A stretch of 64,000 nucleotides of DNA from Labia minor (GCA_963082975.1 OY720344.1:2294001-2358000); one strand, 5' to 3'; shown: positions 1-12,766, numbered from the stretch's first letter. Translations and numbers: made by a program. Notes: generated by a model from the sequence alone, not told the origin.

Positions 1-509
1 TTCATTTTCCCGTAAAAATTATGAAAGGTCATCGTAGGATGACCCTAGGTTTTCGGCATAAAAAAATAATTTTTAGTTAGAAATATGAATAATATATTTT
101 TTTAATATTTTTATGATGTAAAATGAACGAATTTATTATTTATTTTTAAAAATTTCATTTTTTAATTTTCCCGTAAAAATTATGAAAAGTCATCGTAGGA
201 TGACCCTAGGTTTTCAACATAAAAAATTAATTATTCATCAGAAATATCAATAATATATTTTTTTAATATTTTTATGTTGTAAAATGAACGAATTTATTAT
301 TTATTTTTTAAAATTTCATTTTTTAATTTTCCCGTAAGAATTATGAAAGGTCATCTTAGGATGACCCTAGGTTTTCGGCATAAAAAAATAATTTTTAGTA
401 AGAAATATGAATAATATATTTTTTTAATATTTTTATGATGTAAAATGAACGAATTTATTATTTATTTATAAAAATTTCATTTTTTAATTTTCCCGTAAAA
501 ATTATGAAA

Positions 510-527
510 GGTCATCGTAGGATGACC
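510..527. promoter_or_regulatory. Conserved inverted repeat GGTCATC-n4-GATGACC (one per monomer)
   Basis: Seven-base arms GGTCATC and GATGACC flank a four-base centre in practically every monomer. The centre varies: GTAG and TTAG are commonest, CTAG makes the whole 18 bp a perfect palindrome, and GTAA, GTAT or ATTAG forms also occur. Arm changes are rare; examples are near 188 (AGTCATC), 17919 and 24362 (GATGACG), 18077 (GATGAAC), 24184 and 24505 (TGTCATC/A), 59771 (GATCATC) and 63478 (GCTCATC). With the preceding A and following C, the arms read AGGTCA and TGACCC, an inverted pair of RGGTCA half-sites with an 8-bp spacer. It could be a protein-binding dyad or an extrudable hairpin. Neither is shown by sequence alone. 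This feature is placed on the reference monomer as an example. Confidence 0.6.
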
Positions 528-602
528 CTAGGTTTTCGGCATAAAAAATTAATTATTCATCAGAAATATCAATAATATATTTTTTTAATACTTTTATGAT
601 GT

Positions 603-644
603 AAAATGAACGAATTTATTATTTATTTTTAAAAATTTCATTTT
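603..644. repeat. Second dyad in monomer: AAAATGAA ... TTCATTTT
   Basis: In the reference monomer AAAATGAA (monomer positions 94-101) is the exact reverse complement of TTCATTTT (128-135), with a 26-base A+T-rich loop. Both arms are kept in most copies. Exceptions include the CAATTTTT variant in five region-D units, the ATTTAATTTTTT variant near 4660, 50710 and 58770, and TTTGATTTTT near 7883. It may be a weak hairpin or a chance result of low complexity; the evidence is weaker than for the first dyad. Confidence 0.4.
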
Positions 645-1959
645 TTAATTTTACCGTAAAAATTATGAAAGGTCATCGTAGGATGACCCTAGGTTTTCGG
701 CATAAAAAAATAATTATTCATCAGAAATATCAATAATATATTTTTTTAATATTTTTATGTTGTAAAATGAACGAATTTATTATTTATTTTTTAAAATTTC
801 ATTTTTTAATTTTCCCGTAAAAATTATGAAAGGTCATCGTAGGATGACCCTAGGTTTTCGGCATAAAAAATAATTTTTAGTAAGAAATATGAATAATATA
901 TTTTTTTAATATTTTTATGATGTAAAATGAACGAATTTATTATTTATTTTTAAAAATTTCATTTTTTAATTTTCCCGTAAAAATTATGAAAGGTCATCTT
1001 AGGATGACCCTAGGTTTTCGGCATAAAAAAATAATTATTCATCAGAAATATCAATAATATATTTTTTTAATATTTTTATGATGTAAAATGAACGAATTTA
1101 TTATTTATTTTTAAAACATTTCATTTTTTAATTTTCCCGTAACAATTATGGAAGGTCATCGTAGGATGACCCTAGGTTTTCGGCATAAAAAATTATTTTT
1201 AGTAAGAAAAATGAATAATATATTTTTTTAATATTTTTATGATGTAAAATGAACGAATTTATTATTTATTTTTTAAAATTTCATTTTTTAATTTTCCCGT
1301 AAAAATTATGAAAGGTCATCTTAGGATGACCCTAGGTTTTCGGCATAAAAAAATAATTATTCATCAGAAATATGAATAATATATTTTTTTAATATTTTTA
1401 TGATGTAAAATGAACGAATTTATTATTTATTTTTAAAACATTTCATTTTTTAATTTTTCTGTAAAAATTATGAAAGGTCATCGTAGGATGACCATAGGTT
1501 TTCGGCATAAAAAATTAATTATTCATCAGAAATATCAATAATATATTTTTTTAATATTTTTATGATGTAAAATGAACGAATTTATTATTTATTTTTGAAA
1601 ATTTCATTTTTTAATTTTCCCGTAAAAATTATGAAAGGTCATCTTAGGATGACCCTAGGTTTTCGGCATAAAAAAATAATTATTTATCAGAAATATCAAT
1701 AATATATTTTTTTAATATTTTTATGATGTAAAATGAACGAATTTATTATTTATTTTTAAAACATTTCATTTTTTCATTTTCCCGTAAAAATTATGAAAGG
1801 TCATCGTAGGATGACCGTAGGTTTTCGGCATAAAAAAATAATTTTTAGTAAGAAATATGAATAATATATTTTTTTAATATTTTTATGATGTAAAATGAAC
1901 GAATTTATTATTTATTTTTAAAAATTTCATTTTTTAATTTTCCCGTAAAAATTATGAAA

Positions 1960-3892
1960 GGTCATCTTAGGATGACCCTAGGTTTTCGGCATAAAAAAAT
2001 AATTTTTAGTAAGAAATATGAATAATATATTTTTTTAATATTTTTATGATGTAAAATGAACGAATTTATTAGTTATTTTTAAAAATTTCATTTTTAATTT
2101 TCCCGTAAAAATTATGAAAGGTCATCGTAAGATGACCCTAGGTTTTCGGCATAAAAAATTAATTATTCATCAGAAATATCAATAATATATTTTTTTAATA
2201 TTTTTATGATGTAAAATGAACGAATTTATTATTTATTTTTAAAAATTTCATTTTTTAATTTTCCCGTGAAAATTATGAAAGGTCATCTTAGGATGACCCT
2301 AGGTTTTCGGCATAAAAAAATAATTATTCATCAGAAATATCAATAATATATTTTTTTAATATTTTTATGATGTAAAATGAACGAATTTATTATTTATTTT
2401 TAAAACATTTCATTTTTTAATTTTCCCGTAACAATTATGGAAGGTCATCGTAGGATGACCCTAGGTTTTCGGCATAAAAAATTATTTTTAGTAAGAAAAA
2501 TGAATAATATATTTTTTTAATATTTTTATGATGTAAAATGAACGAATTTATTATTTATTTTTTAAAATTTCATTTTTTAATTTTCCCGTAAAAATTATGA
2601 AAGGTCATCTTAGGATGACCCTAGGTTTTCGGCATAAAAAAATAATTATTCATCAGAAATATGAATAATATATTTTTTTAATATTTTTATGATGTAAAAT
2701 GAACGAATTTATTATTTATTTTTAAAACATTTCATTTTTTAATTTTCCCGTAAAAATTATGAAAGGTCATCTTAGGATGACCCTAGGTTTTCGGCATAAA
2801 AAAATAATTATTCATCAGAAATATCAATAATATATTTTTTTAATATTTTTATGATGTAAAATGAACGAATTTATTATTTATTTTTAAAACATTTCATTTT
2901 TTCATTTTCCCGTAAAAATTATGAAAGGTCATCTTAGGATGACCCTAGGTTTTCGGCATAAAAAAATAATTTTTAGTAAGAAATATGAATAATATATTTT
3001 TTTAATATTTTTATGATGTAAAATGAACGAATTTATTAGTTATTTTTAAAAATTTCATTTTTAATTTTCCCGTAAAAATTATGAAAGGTCATCGTAAGAT
3101 GACCCTAGGTTTTCGGCATAAAAAATTAATTATTCATCAGAAATATCAATAATATATTTTTTTAATATTTTTATGATGTAAAATGAACGAATTTATTATT
3201 TATTTTTAAAAATTTCATTTTTTAATTTTCCCGTAAAAATTATGAAAGGTCATCTTAGGATGACCCTAGGTTTTCGGCATAAAAAAATAATTATTCATCA
3301 GAAATATCAATAATATATTTTTTTAATATTTTTATGATGTAAAATGAACGAATTTATTATTTATTTTTAAAACATTTCATTTTATAATTTTCCCGTAACA
3401 ATTATGGAAGGTCATCGTAGGATGACCCTAGGTTTTCGGCATAAAAAATTATTTTTAGTAAGAAAAATGAATAATATATTTTTTTAATATTTTTATGATG
3501 TAAAATGAACGAATTTATTATTTATTTTTTAAAATTTCATTTTTTAATTTTCCCGTAAAAATTATGAAAGGTCATCTTAGGATGACCCTAGGTTTTCGGC
3601 ATAAAAAAATAATTATTCATCAGAAATATGAATAATATATTTTTTTAATATTTTTATGATGTAAAATGAACGAATTTATTATTTATTTTTAAAACATTTC
3701 ATTTTTTAATTTTCCCGTAAAAATTATGAAAGGTCATCTTAGGATGACCCTAGGTTTTCGGCATAAAAAAATAATTATTCATCAGAAATATCAATAATAT
3801 ATTTTTTTAATATTTTTATGATGTAAAATGAACGAATTTATTATTTATTTTTAAAAATTTCATTTTTTAATTTTCCCGTAAAAATTATGAAA
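1960..3892 (+). repeat. Tandem 6-monomer higher-order repeat (967 bp x 2)
   Basis: Two consecutive blocks of six monomers match at an offset of 967 bp: 1960 with 2927, 2443 with 3410, 2603 with 3570 and 2765 with 3732. The rare TTATTAGTTATTTTT variant is present in the first monomer of each block (at about 2071 and 3038) and is directly followed in both by a GTAAGATG monomer. Order of types in each block: CTTAGG/TTTAGTAAG, GTAAGATG, CTTAGG/CAATAAT, AACAATTATGG type, CTTAGG/GAATAAT, CTTAGG/CAATAAT. The match breaks in the following monomer (2927 versus 3893). This is a small local amplification by unequal exchange. Confidence 0.8.
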
Positions 3893-6628
3893 GGTCATCT
3901 TAGGATGACCCTAGGTTTTCGGCATAAAAAAATAATTATTCATCAGAAATATGAATAATATATTTTTTTAATATTTTTATGATGTAAAATGAACGAATTT
4001 ATTATATATTTTTTAAAATTTCATTTTTTAATTTTCCCGTAAAAATTATGAAAGGTCATCGTAGGATGACCATAGGTTTTCGGCATAAAAAATTAATTAT
4101 TCATCAGAAATATCAATAATATATTTTTTTAATATTTTTATGATGTAAAATGAACGAATTTATTATTTATTTTTAAAACATTTCATTTTTTAATTTTCCC
4201 GTAACAATTATGGAAGGTCATCGTAGGATGACCCTAGGTTTTCGGCATAAAAAATTATTTTTAGTAAGAAAAATGAATAATATATTTTTTTAATATTTTT
4301 ATGATGTAAAATGAACGAATTTATTATTTATTTTTTAAAATTTCATTTTTTAATTTTCCCGTAAAAATTATGAAAGGTCATCTTAGGATGACCCTAGGTT
4401 TTCGGCATAAAAAATAATTTTTAGTAAGAAAAATGAATAATATATTTTTTTAATATTTTTATGATGTAAAATGAACGAATTTATTATTTATTTTTTATAA
4501 TTTCATTTTTTAATTTTCCCGTAAAAATTATGAAAGGTCATCTTAGGATGACCCTAGGTTTTCGGCATAAAAAAATAATTATTCATCAGAAATATGAATA
4601 ATATATTTTTTTAATATTTTTATGATGTAAAATGAACGAATTTATTATTTATTTTTAAAACATTTAATTTTTTAATTTTCCCGTAAAAATTTTGAAAGGT
4701 CATCGTAGGATGACCCTAGGTTTTCGGCATAAAAAAATAATTATTCATCAGAAATATCAATAATATATTTTTTTAATATTTTTATGTTGTAAAATGAACG
4801 AATTTATTATTTATTTTTTAAAATTTCATTTTTTAATTTTCCCGTAAAAATTATGAAAGGTCATCGTAGGATGACCCTAGGTTTTCGGCATAAAAAATAA
4901 TTTTTAGTAAGAAATATGAATAATATATTTTTTTAATATTTTTATGATGTAAAATGAACGAATTTATTATTTATTTTTAAAAATTTCATTTTTTAATTTT
5001 CCCGTAAAAATTATGAAAGGTCATCTTAGGATGACCCTAGGTTTTCGGCATAAAAAAATAATTATTCATCAGAAATATCAATAATATATTTTTTTAATAT
5101 TTTTATGATGTAAAATGAACGAATTTATTATTTATTTTTAAAACATTTCATTTTTTAATTTTCCCGTAAAAATTATGAAAGGTCATCGTAGGATGACCCT
5201 AGGTTTTCGGCATAAAAAAATAATTTTTAGTAAGAAATATGAATAATATATTTTTTTAATACTTTTATGATGTAAAATGAACGAATTTATTATTTATTTT
5301 TAAAAATTTCATTTTTTAATTTTCCCGTAAAAATTATGAAAGGTCATCTTAGGATGACCCTAGGTTTTCGGCATAAAAAAATAATTATTCATCAGAAATA
5401 TCAATAATATATTTTTTTAATATTTTTATGATGTAAAATGAACGAATTTATTATTTATTTTTAAAACATTTCATTTTTTAATTTTCCCGTAACAATTATG
5501 GAAGGTCATCGTAGGATGACACTAGGTTTTCGGCATAAAAAATAATTTTTAGTAAGAAAAATGAATAATATATTTTTTTAATATTTTTATGATGTAAAAT
5601 GAACGAATTTATTATTTATTTTTTATAATTTCATTTTTTAATTTTCCCGTAAAAATTATGAAAGGTCATCTTAGGATGACCCTAGGTTTTCGGCATAAAA
5701 AAATAATTATTCATCAGAAATATCAATAATATATTTTTTTAATATTTTTATGATGTAAAATGAACGAATTTATTATTTATTTTTAAAAATTTCATTTTTT
5801 AATTTTACCGTAAAAATTATGAAAGGTCATCTTAGGATGACCCTAGGTTTTCGGCATAAAAAAATAATTATTCATCAGAAATATCAATAATATATTTTTT
5901 TAATATTTTTATGTTGTAAAATGAACGAATTTATTATTTATTTTTTAAAATTTCATTTTTTAATTTTCCCGTAAAAATTATGAAAGGTCATCGTAGGATG
6001 ACCCTAGGTTTTCGGCATAAAAAATAATTTTTAGTAAGAAATATGAATAATATATTTTTTTAATATTTTTATGATGTAAAATGAACGAATTTATTATTTA
6101 TTTTTTAAAATTTCATTTTTTAATTTTCCCGTAAAAATTATGAAAGGTCATCTTAGGATGACCCTAGGTTTTCGGCATAAAAAAATAATTATTCATCAGA
6201 AATATGAATAATATATTTTTTTAATATTTTTATGATGTAAAATGAACGAATTTATTATTTATTTTTAAAAATTTCATTTTTAATTTTCCCGTAAAAATTA
6301 TGAAAGGTCATCGTAAGATGACCCTAGGTTTTCGGCATAAAAAATTAATTATTCATCAGAAATATCAATAATATATTTTTTTAATATTTTTATGATGTAA
6401 AATGAACGAATTTATTATTTATTTTTAAAAATTTCATTTTTTAATTTTCCCGTAAAAATTATGAAAGGTCATATTAGGATGACCCTAGGTTTTCGGCAAA
6501 AAAAAATAATTATTCATCAGAAATATCAATAATATATTTTTTTAAAATTTTTATGATGTAAAATGAACGAATTTATTATTTATTTTTAAAACATTTCATT
6601 TTTTCATTTTCCCGTAAAAATTATGAAA

Positions 6629-6789
6629 GGTCATCGTAGGATGACCCTAGGTTTTCGGCATAAAAAAATAATTTTTAGTTAGAAATATGAATAATATATT
6701 TTTTTAATATTTTTATGATGTAAAATGAACGAATTTATTATTTATTTTTAAAAATTTCATTTTTTAATTTTCCCGTAAAAATTATGAAA
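6629..6789 (+). repeat. GTTAG-type monomer preceding region-B units
   Basis: This monomer has GTAGG at the dyad centre and TTTAGTTAG in place of TTTAGTAAG. The same type stands immediately before the palindrome monomer of units 2, 3 and 4 (9688, 12588, 14358) and before 23541. It is absent before unit 5, where an ATATTAGG monomer (18224) takes its place. It is therefore part of the ancestral unit, and the unit-5 start is a recombination junction. Confidence 0.75.
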
Positions 6790-6807
6790 GGTCATCCTAG
6801 GATGACC
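6790..6807. repeat. 18-bp perfect palindrome GGTCATCCTAGGATGACC
   Basis: The centre is CTAG, so the dyad is uninterrupted. A second CCTAGG follows at 6807-6812. It is linked to TTTTCAACAT (instead of TTTTCGGCAT) just downstream. It marks the start of region-B unit 1. Confidence 0.95.
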
Positions 6808-9800
6808 CTAGGTTTTCAACATAAAAAATTAATTATTCATCAGAAATATCAATAATATATTTTTTTAATATTTTTATGATGTAAAATGAACGAATTTATT
6901 ATTTATTTTTTAAAATTTCATTTTTTAATTTTCCCGTAAGAATTATGAAAGGTCATCTTAGGATGACCCTAGGTTTTCGGCATAAAAAATAATTTTTAGT
7001 AAGAAATATGAATAATATATTTTTTTAATATTTTTATGATGTAAAATGAACGAATTTATTATTTATTTTTAAAAATTTCATTTTTTAATTTTCCCGTAAA
7101 AATTATGAAAGGTCATCTTAGGATGACCCTAGGTTTTCGGCATAAAAAAATAATTATTCATAAGAAATATCAATAATATATTTTTTTAATATTTTTATGA
7201 TGTAAAATGAACGAATTTATTATTTATTTTTAAAAAATTTCATTTTGTCATTTTCCCGTAAAAATTATGAAAGGTCATCTTAGGATGACCCTAGGTTTTC
7301 GGCATAAAAAAATAATTTTTAGTAAGAAATATGAATAATATATTTTTTTAATATTTTTATGATGTAAAATGAACGAATTTATTATTTATTTTTAAAAATT
7401 TCATTTTTAATTTTCCCGTAAAAATTATGAAAGGTCATCGTAAGATGACCCTAGGTTTTCGGCATAAAAAATTAATTATTCATCAGAAATATCAATAATA
7501 TATTTTTTTAATATTTTTATGATGTAAAATGAACGAATTTATTATTTATTTTTAAAAATTTCATTTTTTAATTTTCCCGTAAAAATTATGAAAGGTCATC
7601 TTAGGATGACCCTAGGTTTTCGGCATAAAAAAATAATTATTCATCAGAAATATCAATAATATATTTTTTTAATATTTTTATGATGTAAAATGAACGAATT
7701 TATTATTTATTTTTAAAACATTTCATTTTTTAATTTGCCCGTAACAATTATGGAAGGTCATCGTAGGATGACCCTAGGTTTTCGGCATAAAAAATTTTTT
7801 TTAGTAAGAAAAATGAATAATATATTTTTTTAATATTTTTCTGATGTAAAATGAACGAATTTATTATTTATTTTTTAAAATTTGATTTTTTAATTTTCCC
7901 GTAAAAATTATGAAAGGTCATCTTAGGATGACCCTAGGTTTTCGGCATAAAAAAATAATTATTCATCAGAAATATGAATAATATATTTTTTTAATATTTT
8001 TATGATGTAAAATGAACGAATTTATTATTTATTTTTAAAACATTTCATTTTTTAATTTTCCCGTAAAAATTATGAAAGGTCATCTTAGGATGACCCTAGG
8101 TTTTCGGCATAAAAAAATAATTATTCATCAGAAATATCAATAATATATTTTTTTAATATTTTTATGATGTAAAATGAACGAATTTATTATTTATTTTTAA
8201 AAATTTCATTTTTTAATTTTCCCGTAAAAATTATGAAAGGTCATCTTAGGATGACCCTAGGTTTTCGGCATAAAAAAATAATTATTCATCAGAAATATGA
8301 ATAATATATTTTTTTAATATTTTTATGTTGTAAAATGAACGAATTTATTATTTATTTTTAAAAATTTCATTTTTTAATTTTCCCGTAAAAATTATGAAAG
8401 GTCATCGTAGGATGACCCTAGGTTTTCGGCATAAAAAAATAATTTTTAGTAAGAAATATGAATAATATATTTTTTTAATATTTTTATGATGTAAAATGAA
8501 CGAATTTATTATTTATTTTTAAAAATTTCATTTTTTAATTTTCCCGTAAAAATTATGAAAGGTCATCTTAGGATGACCCTAGGTTTTCGGCATAAAAAAA
8601 TAATTATTCATCAGAAATATGAATAATATATTTTTTTAATATTTTTATGATGTAAAATGAACGAATTTATTATTTATTTTTAAAACATTTCATTTTTTAA
8701 TTTTCCCGTAAAAATTATGAAAGGTCATCTTAGGATGACCCTAGGTTTTCGGCATAAAAAAATAATTATTCATCAGAAATATCAATAATATATTATTTTA
8801 ATATTTTTATGATGTAAAATGAACGAATTTATTATTTATTTTTAAAAATTTCATTTTTTAATTTTCCCGTAAAAATTATGAAAGGTCATCTTAGGATGAC
8901 CCTAGGTTTTCGGCATAAAAAAATAATTATTCATCAGAAATATGAATAATATATTTTTTTAATATTTTTATGATGTAAAATGAACGAATTTATTATTTAT
9001 TTTTAAAAATTTCATTTTTTAATTTTCCCGTAAAAATTATGAAAGGTCATCGTAGGATGACCCTAGGTTTTCGGCATAAAAAAATAATTTTTAGTAAGAA
9101 ATATGAATAATATATTTTTTTAATATTTTTATCATGTAAAATGAACGAATTTATTATTTATTTTTAAAAATTTCATTTTTTAATTTTCCCGTAAAAATTA
9201 TGAAAGGTCATCTTAGGATGACCCTAGGTTTTCGGCATAAAAAAATAATTATTCATCAGAAATATCAATAATATATTTTTTTAATATTTTTATGATGTAA
9301 AATGAACGAATTTATTATTTATTTTTAAAACTTTTCATTTTTTAATTTTCCCGTAACAATTATGGAAGGTCATCGTAGGATGACCCTAGGTTTTCGGCAT
9401 AAAAAATAATTTTTAGTAAGAAAAATGAATAATATATTTTTTTAATATTTTTATGATGTAAAATGAACGAATTTATTATTTATTTTTTAAAATTTCATTT
9501 TTTAATTTTCCCGTAAAAATTATGAAAGGTCATCTTAGGATGACCCTAGGTTTTCGGCATAAATAAATAATTATTCATCAGAAATATGAATAATATATTT
9601 TTTTAATATTTTTATGATGTAAAATGAACGAATTTATTATTTATTTTTAAAAATTTCATTTTTAATTTTCCCGTAAAAATTATGAAAGGTCATCGTAGGA
9701 TGACCCTAGGTTTTCGGCATAAAAAAATAATTTTTAGTTAGAAATATGAATAATATATTTTTTTAATATTTTTATGATGTAAAATGAACGAATTTATTAT

Positions 9801-9848
9801 TTATTTTTAAAAATTTCATTTTTTAATTTTCCCGTAAAAATTATGAAA
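6790..9848 (+). repeat. Region B HOR unit 1 (19 monomers, 3059 bp)
   Basis: The unit starts at the perfect-palindrome monomer (centre CTAG, followed by TTTTCAACAT) and runs to the next such monomer. Internal landmarks are CATTTTGTCATTTT (about 7241), the TTTGCCCGTAACAATTATGG monomer (7756) with a T-rich TTTTTTTTAGTAAG run and TCTGATG, TATATTATTTTAAT (about 8791), TATCATGTAA (about 9131), and AATAAATAATT (about 9562). Unit 2 repeats most of these at exactly +3059. Differences seen between the two include 7861 region TTTGATTTTT versus TTTCATTTTT, and CATAAG versus CATCAG near 7161. Over the aligned part the units look about 99% identical by eye. Confidence 0.85.
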
Positions 9849-9866
9849 GGTCATCCTAGGATGACC
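9849..9866. repeat. 18-bp perfect palindrome, start of unit 2
   Basis: The same CTAG-centred palindrome and linked TTTTCAACAT variant as at 6790, exactly 3059 bp downstream. Confidence 0.95.
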
Positions 9867-10652
9867 CTAGGTTTTCAACATAAAAAATTAATTATTCATC
9901 AGAAATATCAATAATATATTTTTTTAATATTTTTATGATGTAAAATGAACGAATTTATTATTTATTTTTAAAAATTTCATTTTTTAATTTTCCCGTAAAA
10001 ATTATGAAAGGTCATCTTAGGATGACCCTAGGTTTTCGGCATAAAAAATAATTTTTAGTAAGAAATATGAATAATATATTTTTTTAATATTTTTATGATG
10101 TAAAATGAACGAATTTATTATTTATTTTTAAAAATTTCATTTTTTAATTTTCCCGTAAAAATTATGAAAGGTCATCTTAGGATGACCCTAGGTTTTCGGC
10201 ATAAAAAAATAATTATTCATCAGAAATATCAATAATATATTTTTTTAATATTTTTATGATGTAAAATGAACGAATTTATTATTTATTTTTAAAAAATTTC
10301 ATTTTGTCATTTTCCCGTAAAAATTATGAAAGGTCATCTTAGGATGACCCTAGGTTTTCGGCATAAAAAAATAATTTTTAGTAAGAAATATGAATAATAT
10401 ATTTTTTTAATATTTTTATGATGTAAAATGAACGAATTTATTATTTATTTTTAAAAATTTCATTTTTAATTTTCCCGTAAAAATTATGAAAGGTCATCGT
10501 AAGATGACCCTAGGTTTTCGGCATAAAAAATTAATTATTCATCAGAAATATCAATAATATATTTTTTTAATATTTTTATGATGTAAAATGAACGAATTTA
10601 TTATTTATTTTTAAAAATTTCATTTTTTAATTTTCCCGTAAAAATTATGAAA

Positions 10653-10814
10653 GGTCATCTTAGGATGACCCTAGGTTTTCGGCATAAAAAAATAATTTTT
10701 AGTAAGAAATATCAATAATATATTTTTTTAATATTTTTATGATGTAAAATGAACGAATTTATTATTTATTTTTAAAACATTTCATTTTTTAATTTGCCCG
10801 TAACAATTATGGAA
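10653..10814 (+). repeat. Recombinant-allele monomer (TTTAGTAAG with CAATAAT)
   Basis: The TTTAGTAAG allele is normally followed by GAATAAT. Here it is followed by CAATAAT. The same combination occurs at 19027, the homologous monomer of unit 5 (just before the TTTGCCCG monomer), whereas units 1 and 4 have ATTCATCAG with CAATAAT there. Confidence 0.8.
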
Positions 10815-12748
10815 GGTCATCGTAGGATGACCCTAGGTTTTCGGCATAAAAAATTTTTTTTAGTAAGAAAAATGAATAATATATTTTTTTAATATTTTTC
10901 TGATGTAAAATGAACGAATTTATTATTTATTTTTTAAAATTTCATTTTTTAATTTTCCCGTAAAAATTATGAAAGGTCATCTTAGGATGACCCTAGGTTT
11001 TCGGCATAAAAAAATAATTATTCATCAGAAATATGAATAATATATTTTTTTAATATTTTTATGATGTAAAATGAACGAATTTATTATTTATTTTTAAAAC
11101 ATTTCATTTTTTAATTTTCCCGTAAAAATTATGAAAGGTCATCTTAGGATGACCCTAGGTTTTCGGCATAAAAAAATAATTATTCATCAGAAATATCAAT
11201 AATATATTTTTTTAATATTTTTATGATGTAAAATGAACGAATTTATTATTTATTTTTAAAAATTTCATTTTTTAATTTTCCCGTAAAAATTATGAAAGGT
11301 CATCTTAGGATGACCCTAGGTTTTCGGCATAAAAAAATAATTATTCATCAGAAATATGAATAATATATTTTTTTAATATTTTTATGTTGTAAAATGAACG
11401 AATTTATTATTTATTTTTAAAAATTTCATTTTTTAATTTTCCCGTAAAAATTATGAAAGGTCATCGTAGGATGACCCTAGGTTTTCGGCATAAAAAAATA
11501 ATTTTTAGTAAGAAATATGAATAATATATTTTTTTAATATTTTTATGATGTAAAATGAACGAATTTATTATTTATTTTTAAAAATTTCATTTTTTAATTT
11601 TCCCGTAAAAATTATGAAAGGTCATCTTAGGATGACCCTAGGTTTTCGGCATAAAAAAATAATTATTCATCAGAAATATGAATAATATATTTTTTTAATA
11701 TTTTTATGATGTAAAATGAACGAATTTATTATTTATTTTTAAAACATTTCATTTTTTAATTTTCCCGTAAAAATTATGAAAGGTCATCTTAGGATGACCC
11801 TAGGTTTTCGGCATAAAAAAATAATTATTCATCAGAAATATCAATAATATATTATTTTAATATTTTTATGATGTAAAATGAACGAATTTATTATTTATTT
11901 TTAAAAATTTCATTTTTTAATTTTCCCGTAAAAATTATGAAAGGTCATCTTAGGATGACCCTAGGTTTTCGGCATAAAAAAATAATTATTCATCAGAAAT
12001 ATGAATAATATATTTTTTTAATATTTTTATGATGTAAAATGAACGAATTTATTATTTATTTTTAAAAATTTCATTTTTTAATTTTCCCGTAAAAATTATG
12101 AAAGGTCATCGTAGGATGACCCTAGGTTTTCGGCATAAAAAAATAATTTTTAGTAAGAAATATGAATAATATATTTTTTTAATATTTTTATCATGTAAAA
12201 TGAACGAATTTATTATTTATTTTTAAAAATTTCATTTTTTAATTTTCCCGTAAAAATTATGAAAGGTCATCTTAGGATGACCCTAGGTTTTCGGCATAAA
12301 AAAATAATTATTCATCAGAAATATCAATAATATATTTTTTTAATATTTTTATGATGTAAAATGAACGAATTTATTATTTATTTTTAAAAATTTCATTTTT
12401 TAATTTTCCCGTAAAAATTATGAAAGGTCATATTAGGATGACCCTAGGTTTTCGGCAAAAAAAAATAATTATTCATCAGAAATATCAATAATATATTTTT
12501 TTAAAATTTTTATCATGTAAAATGAACGAATTTATTATTTATTTTTAAAACATTTCATTTTTTCATTTTCCCGTAAAAATTATGAAAGGTCATCGTAGGA
12601 TGACCCTAGGTTTTCGGCATAAAAAAATAATTTTTAGTTAGAAATATGAATAATATATTTTTTTAATATTTTTATGATGTAAAATGAACGAATTTATTAT
12701 TTATTTTTAAAAATTTCATTTTTTAATTTTCCCGTAAAAATTATGAAA

Positions 12749-12766
12749 GGTCATCCTAGGATGACC
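12749..12766. repeat. 18-bp perfect palindrome, start of unit 3
   Basis: CTAG-centred palindrome with linked TTTTCAACAT. The monomer ends in the ATGTTG form, as at 14519 and 23541. Confidence 0.95.

Larger units (their letters stand above)
510..670 (+). repeat. Representative 161-bp monomer
   Basis: This copy serves as the numbering reference, with position 1 the first G of GGTCATC. It contains the GGTCATC-GTAG-GATGACC dyad (1-18), CCTAGG (18-23), TTTTCGGCAT (24-33), an A-run (34-39), ATTATTCATCAG (43-54), GAAATAT then C/G at 61, a T-run (71-77), ATGATGTAAAATGAACG (87-103), TTTTTAAAAATTTCATTTTTT (117-137) and the CCGTAAAAATTATGAAA end. Positions that vary across the window are 7-8, 11, 18-19, 29-30, the 34-40 run, 43-54, 61, 86-90, 121-127, 137-140 and the AAAAATTATGA or AACAATTATGG end. 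Length differences of 1-2 bp come almost entirely from the 34-40 A-run and the AAAAATTTC or AAAACATTTC junction. The unit length, near 147 bp plus a short linker, is within the range common for nucleosome-phased satellites; phasing itself is inferred. Confidence 0.95.
1..6628 (+). repeat. Region A: mixed monomer types
   Basis: About 41 monomers without a single dominant higher-order period. AACAATTATGG-type monomers begin at 1154, 2443, 3410, 4216 and 5504, that is, spaced by 8, 6, 5 and 8 monomers. A three-monomer cassette (CCATAGG with TTTTTGAAAATTT, then TTATTTATCAG, then CCGTAGG) starts at 1476. It reappears in regions D and E. The second monomer (188) has the TTTTCAACAT variant that marks region-B units, so some type order here resembles the start of a B unit. 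No gene or other element is visible. Confidence 0.85.
9849..12748 (+). repeat. Region B HOR unit 2 (18 monomers, 2900 bp)
   Basis: It follows unit 1 with landmarks at +3059: GTCA variant near 10301, TTTGCCCG monomer at 10815, and TATTATTTTA at 11850. The match with unit 1 ends near 12.4 kb. There an ATATTAGG monomer (12426) takes the place of the AACAATTATGG monomer expected at 12427, so the last part of the unit has been shortened. That 12426 monomer carries TTAAAATTTTTATCATG, whereas its relatives at 6467, 14196, 17740 and 23218 have ATGATG. It looks like a patchwork copy. The monomer at 10653 has an unusual allele combination (see findings). Confidence 0.85.

Noticed and set aside
510..527. 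Rho-independent terminators at each GGTCATC dyad
   Set aside because: The stem is short, is not followed by a T-run (CCTAGGTTTTCGG follows), and nothing upstream is transcribed as a gene. The context is eukaryotic satellite.
510..670. CENP-B box
   Set aside because: The core needs TTCGnnnnAnnCGGG. TTCGGCATA matches the first half but is followed by A-rich sequence, not CGGG. The reverse-strand test at CCCGTAAAAATTATG also fails at the required T and CGAA positions.
79..900. TATA-box promoters at the TATATTTTTTTAATA stretches
   Set aside because: The motif is present in every monomer because of its A+T richness. No initiator, gene or transcript unit is associated with it.
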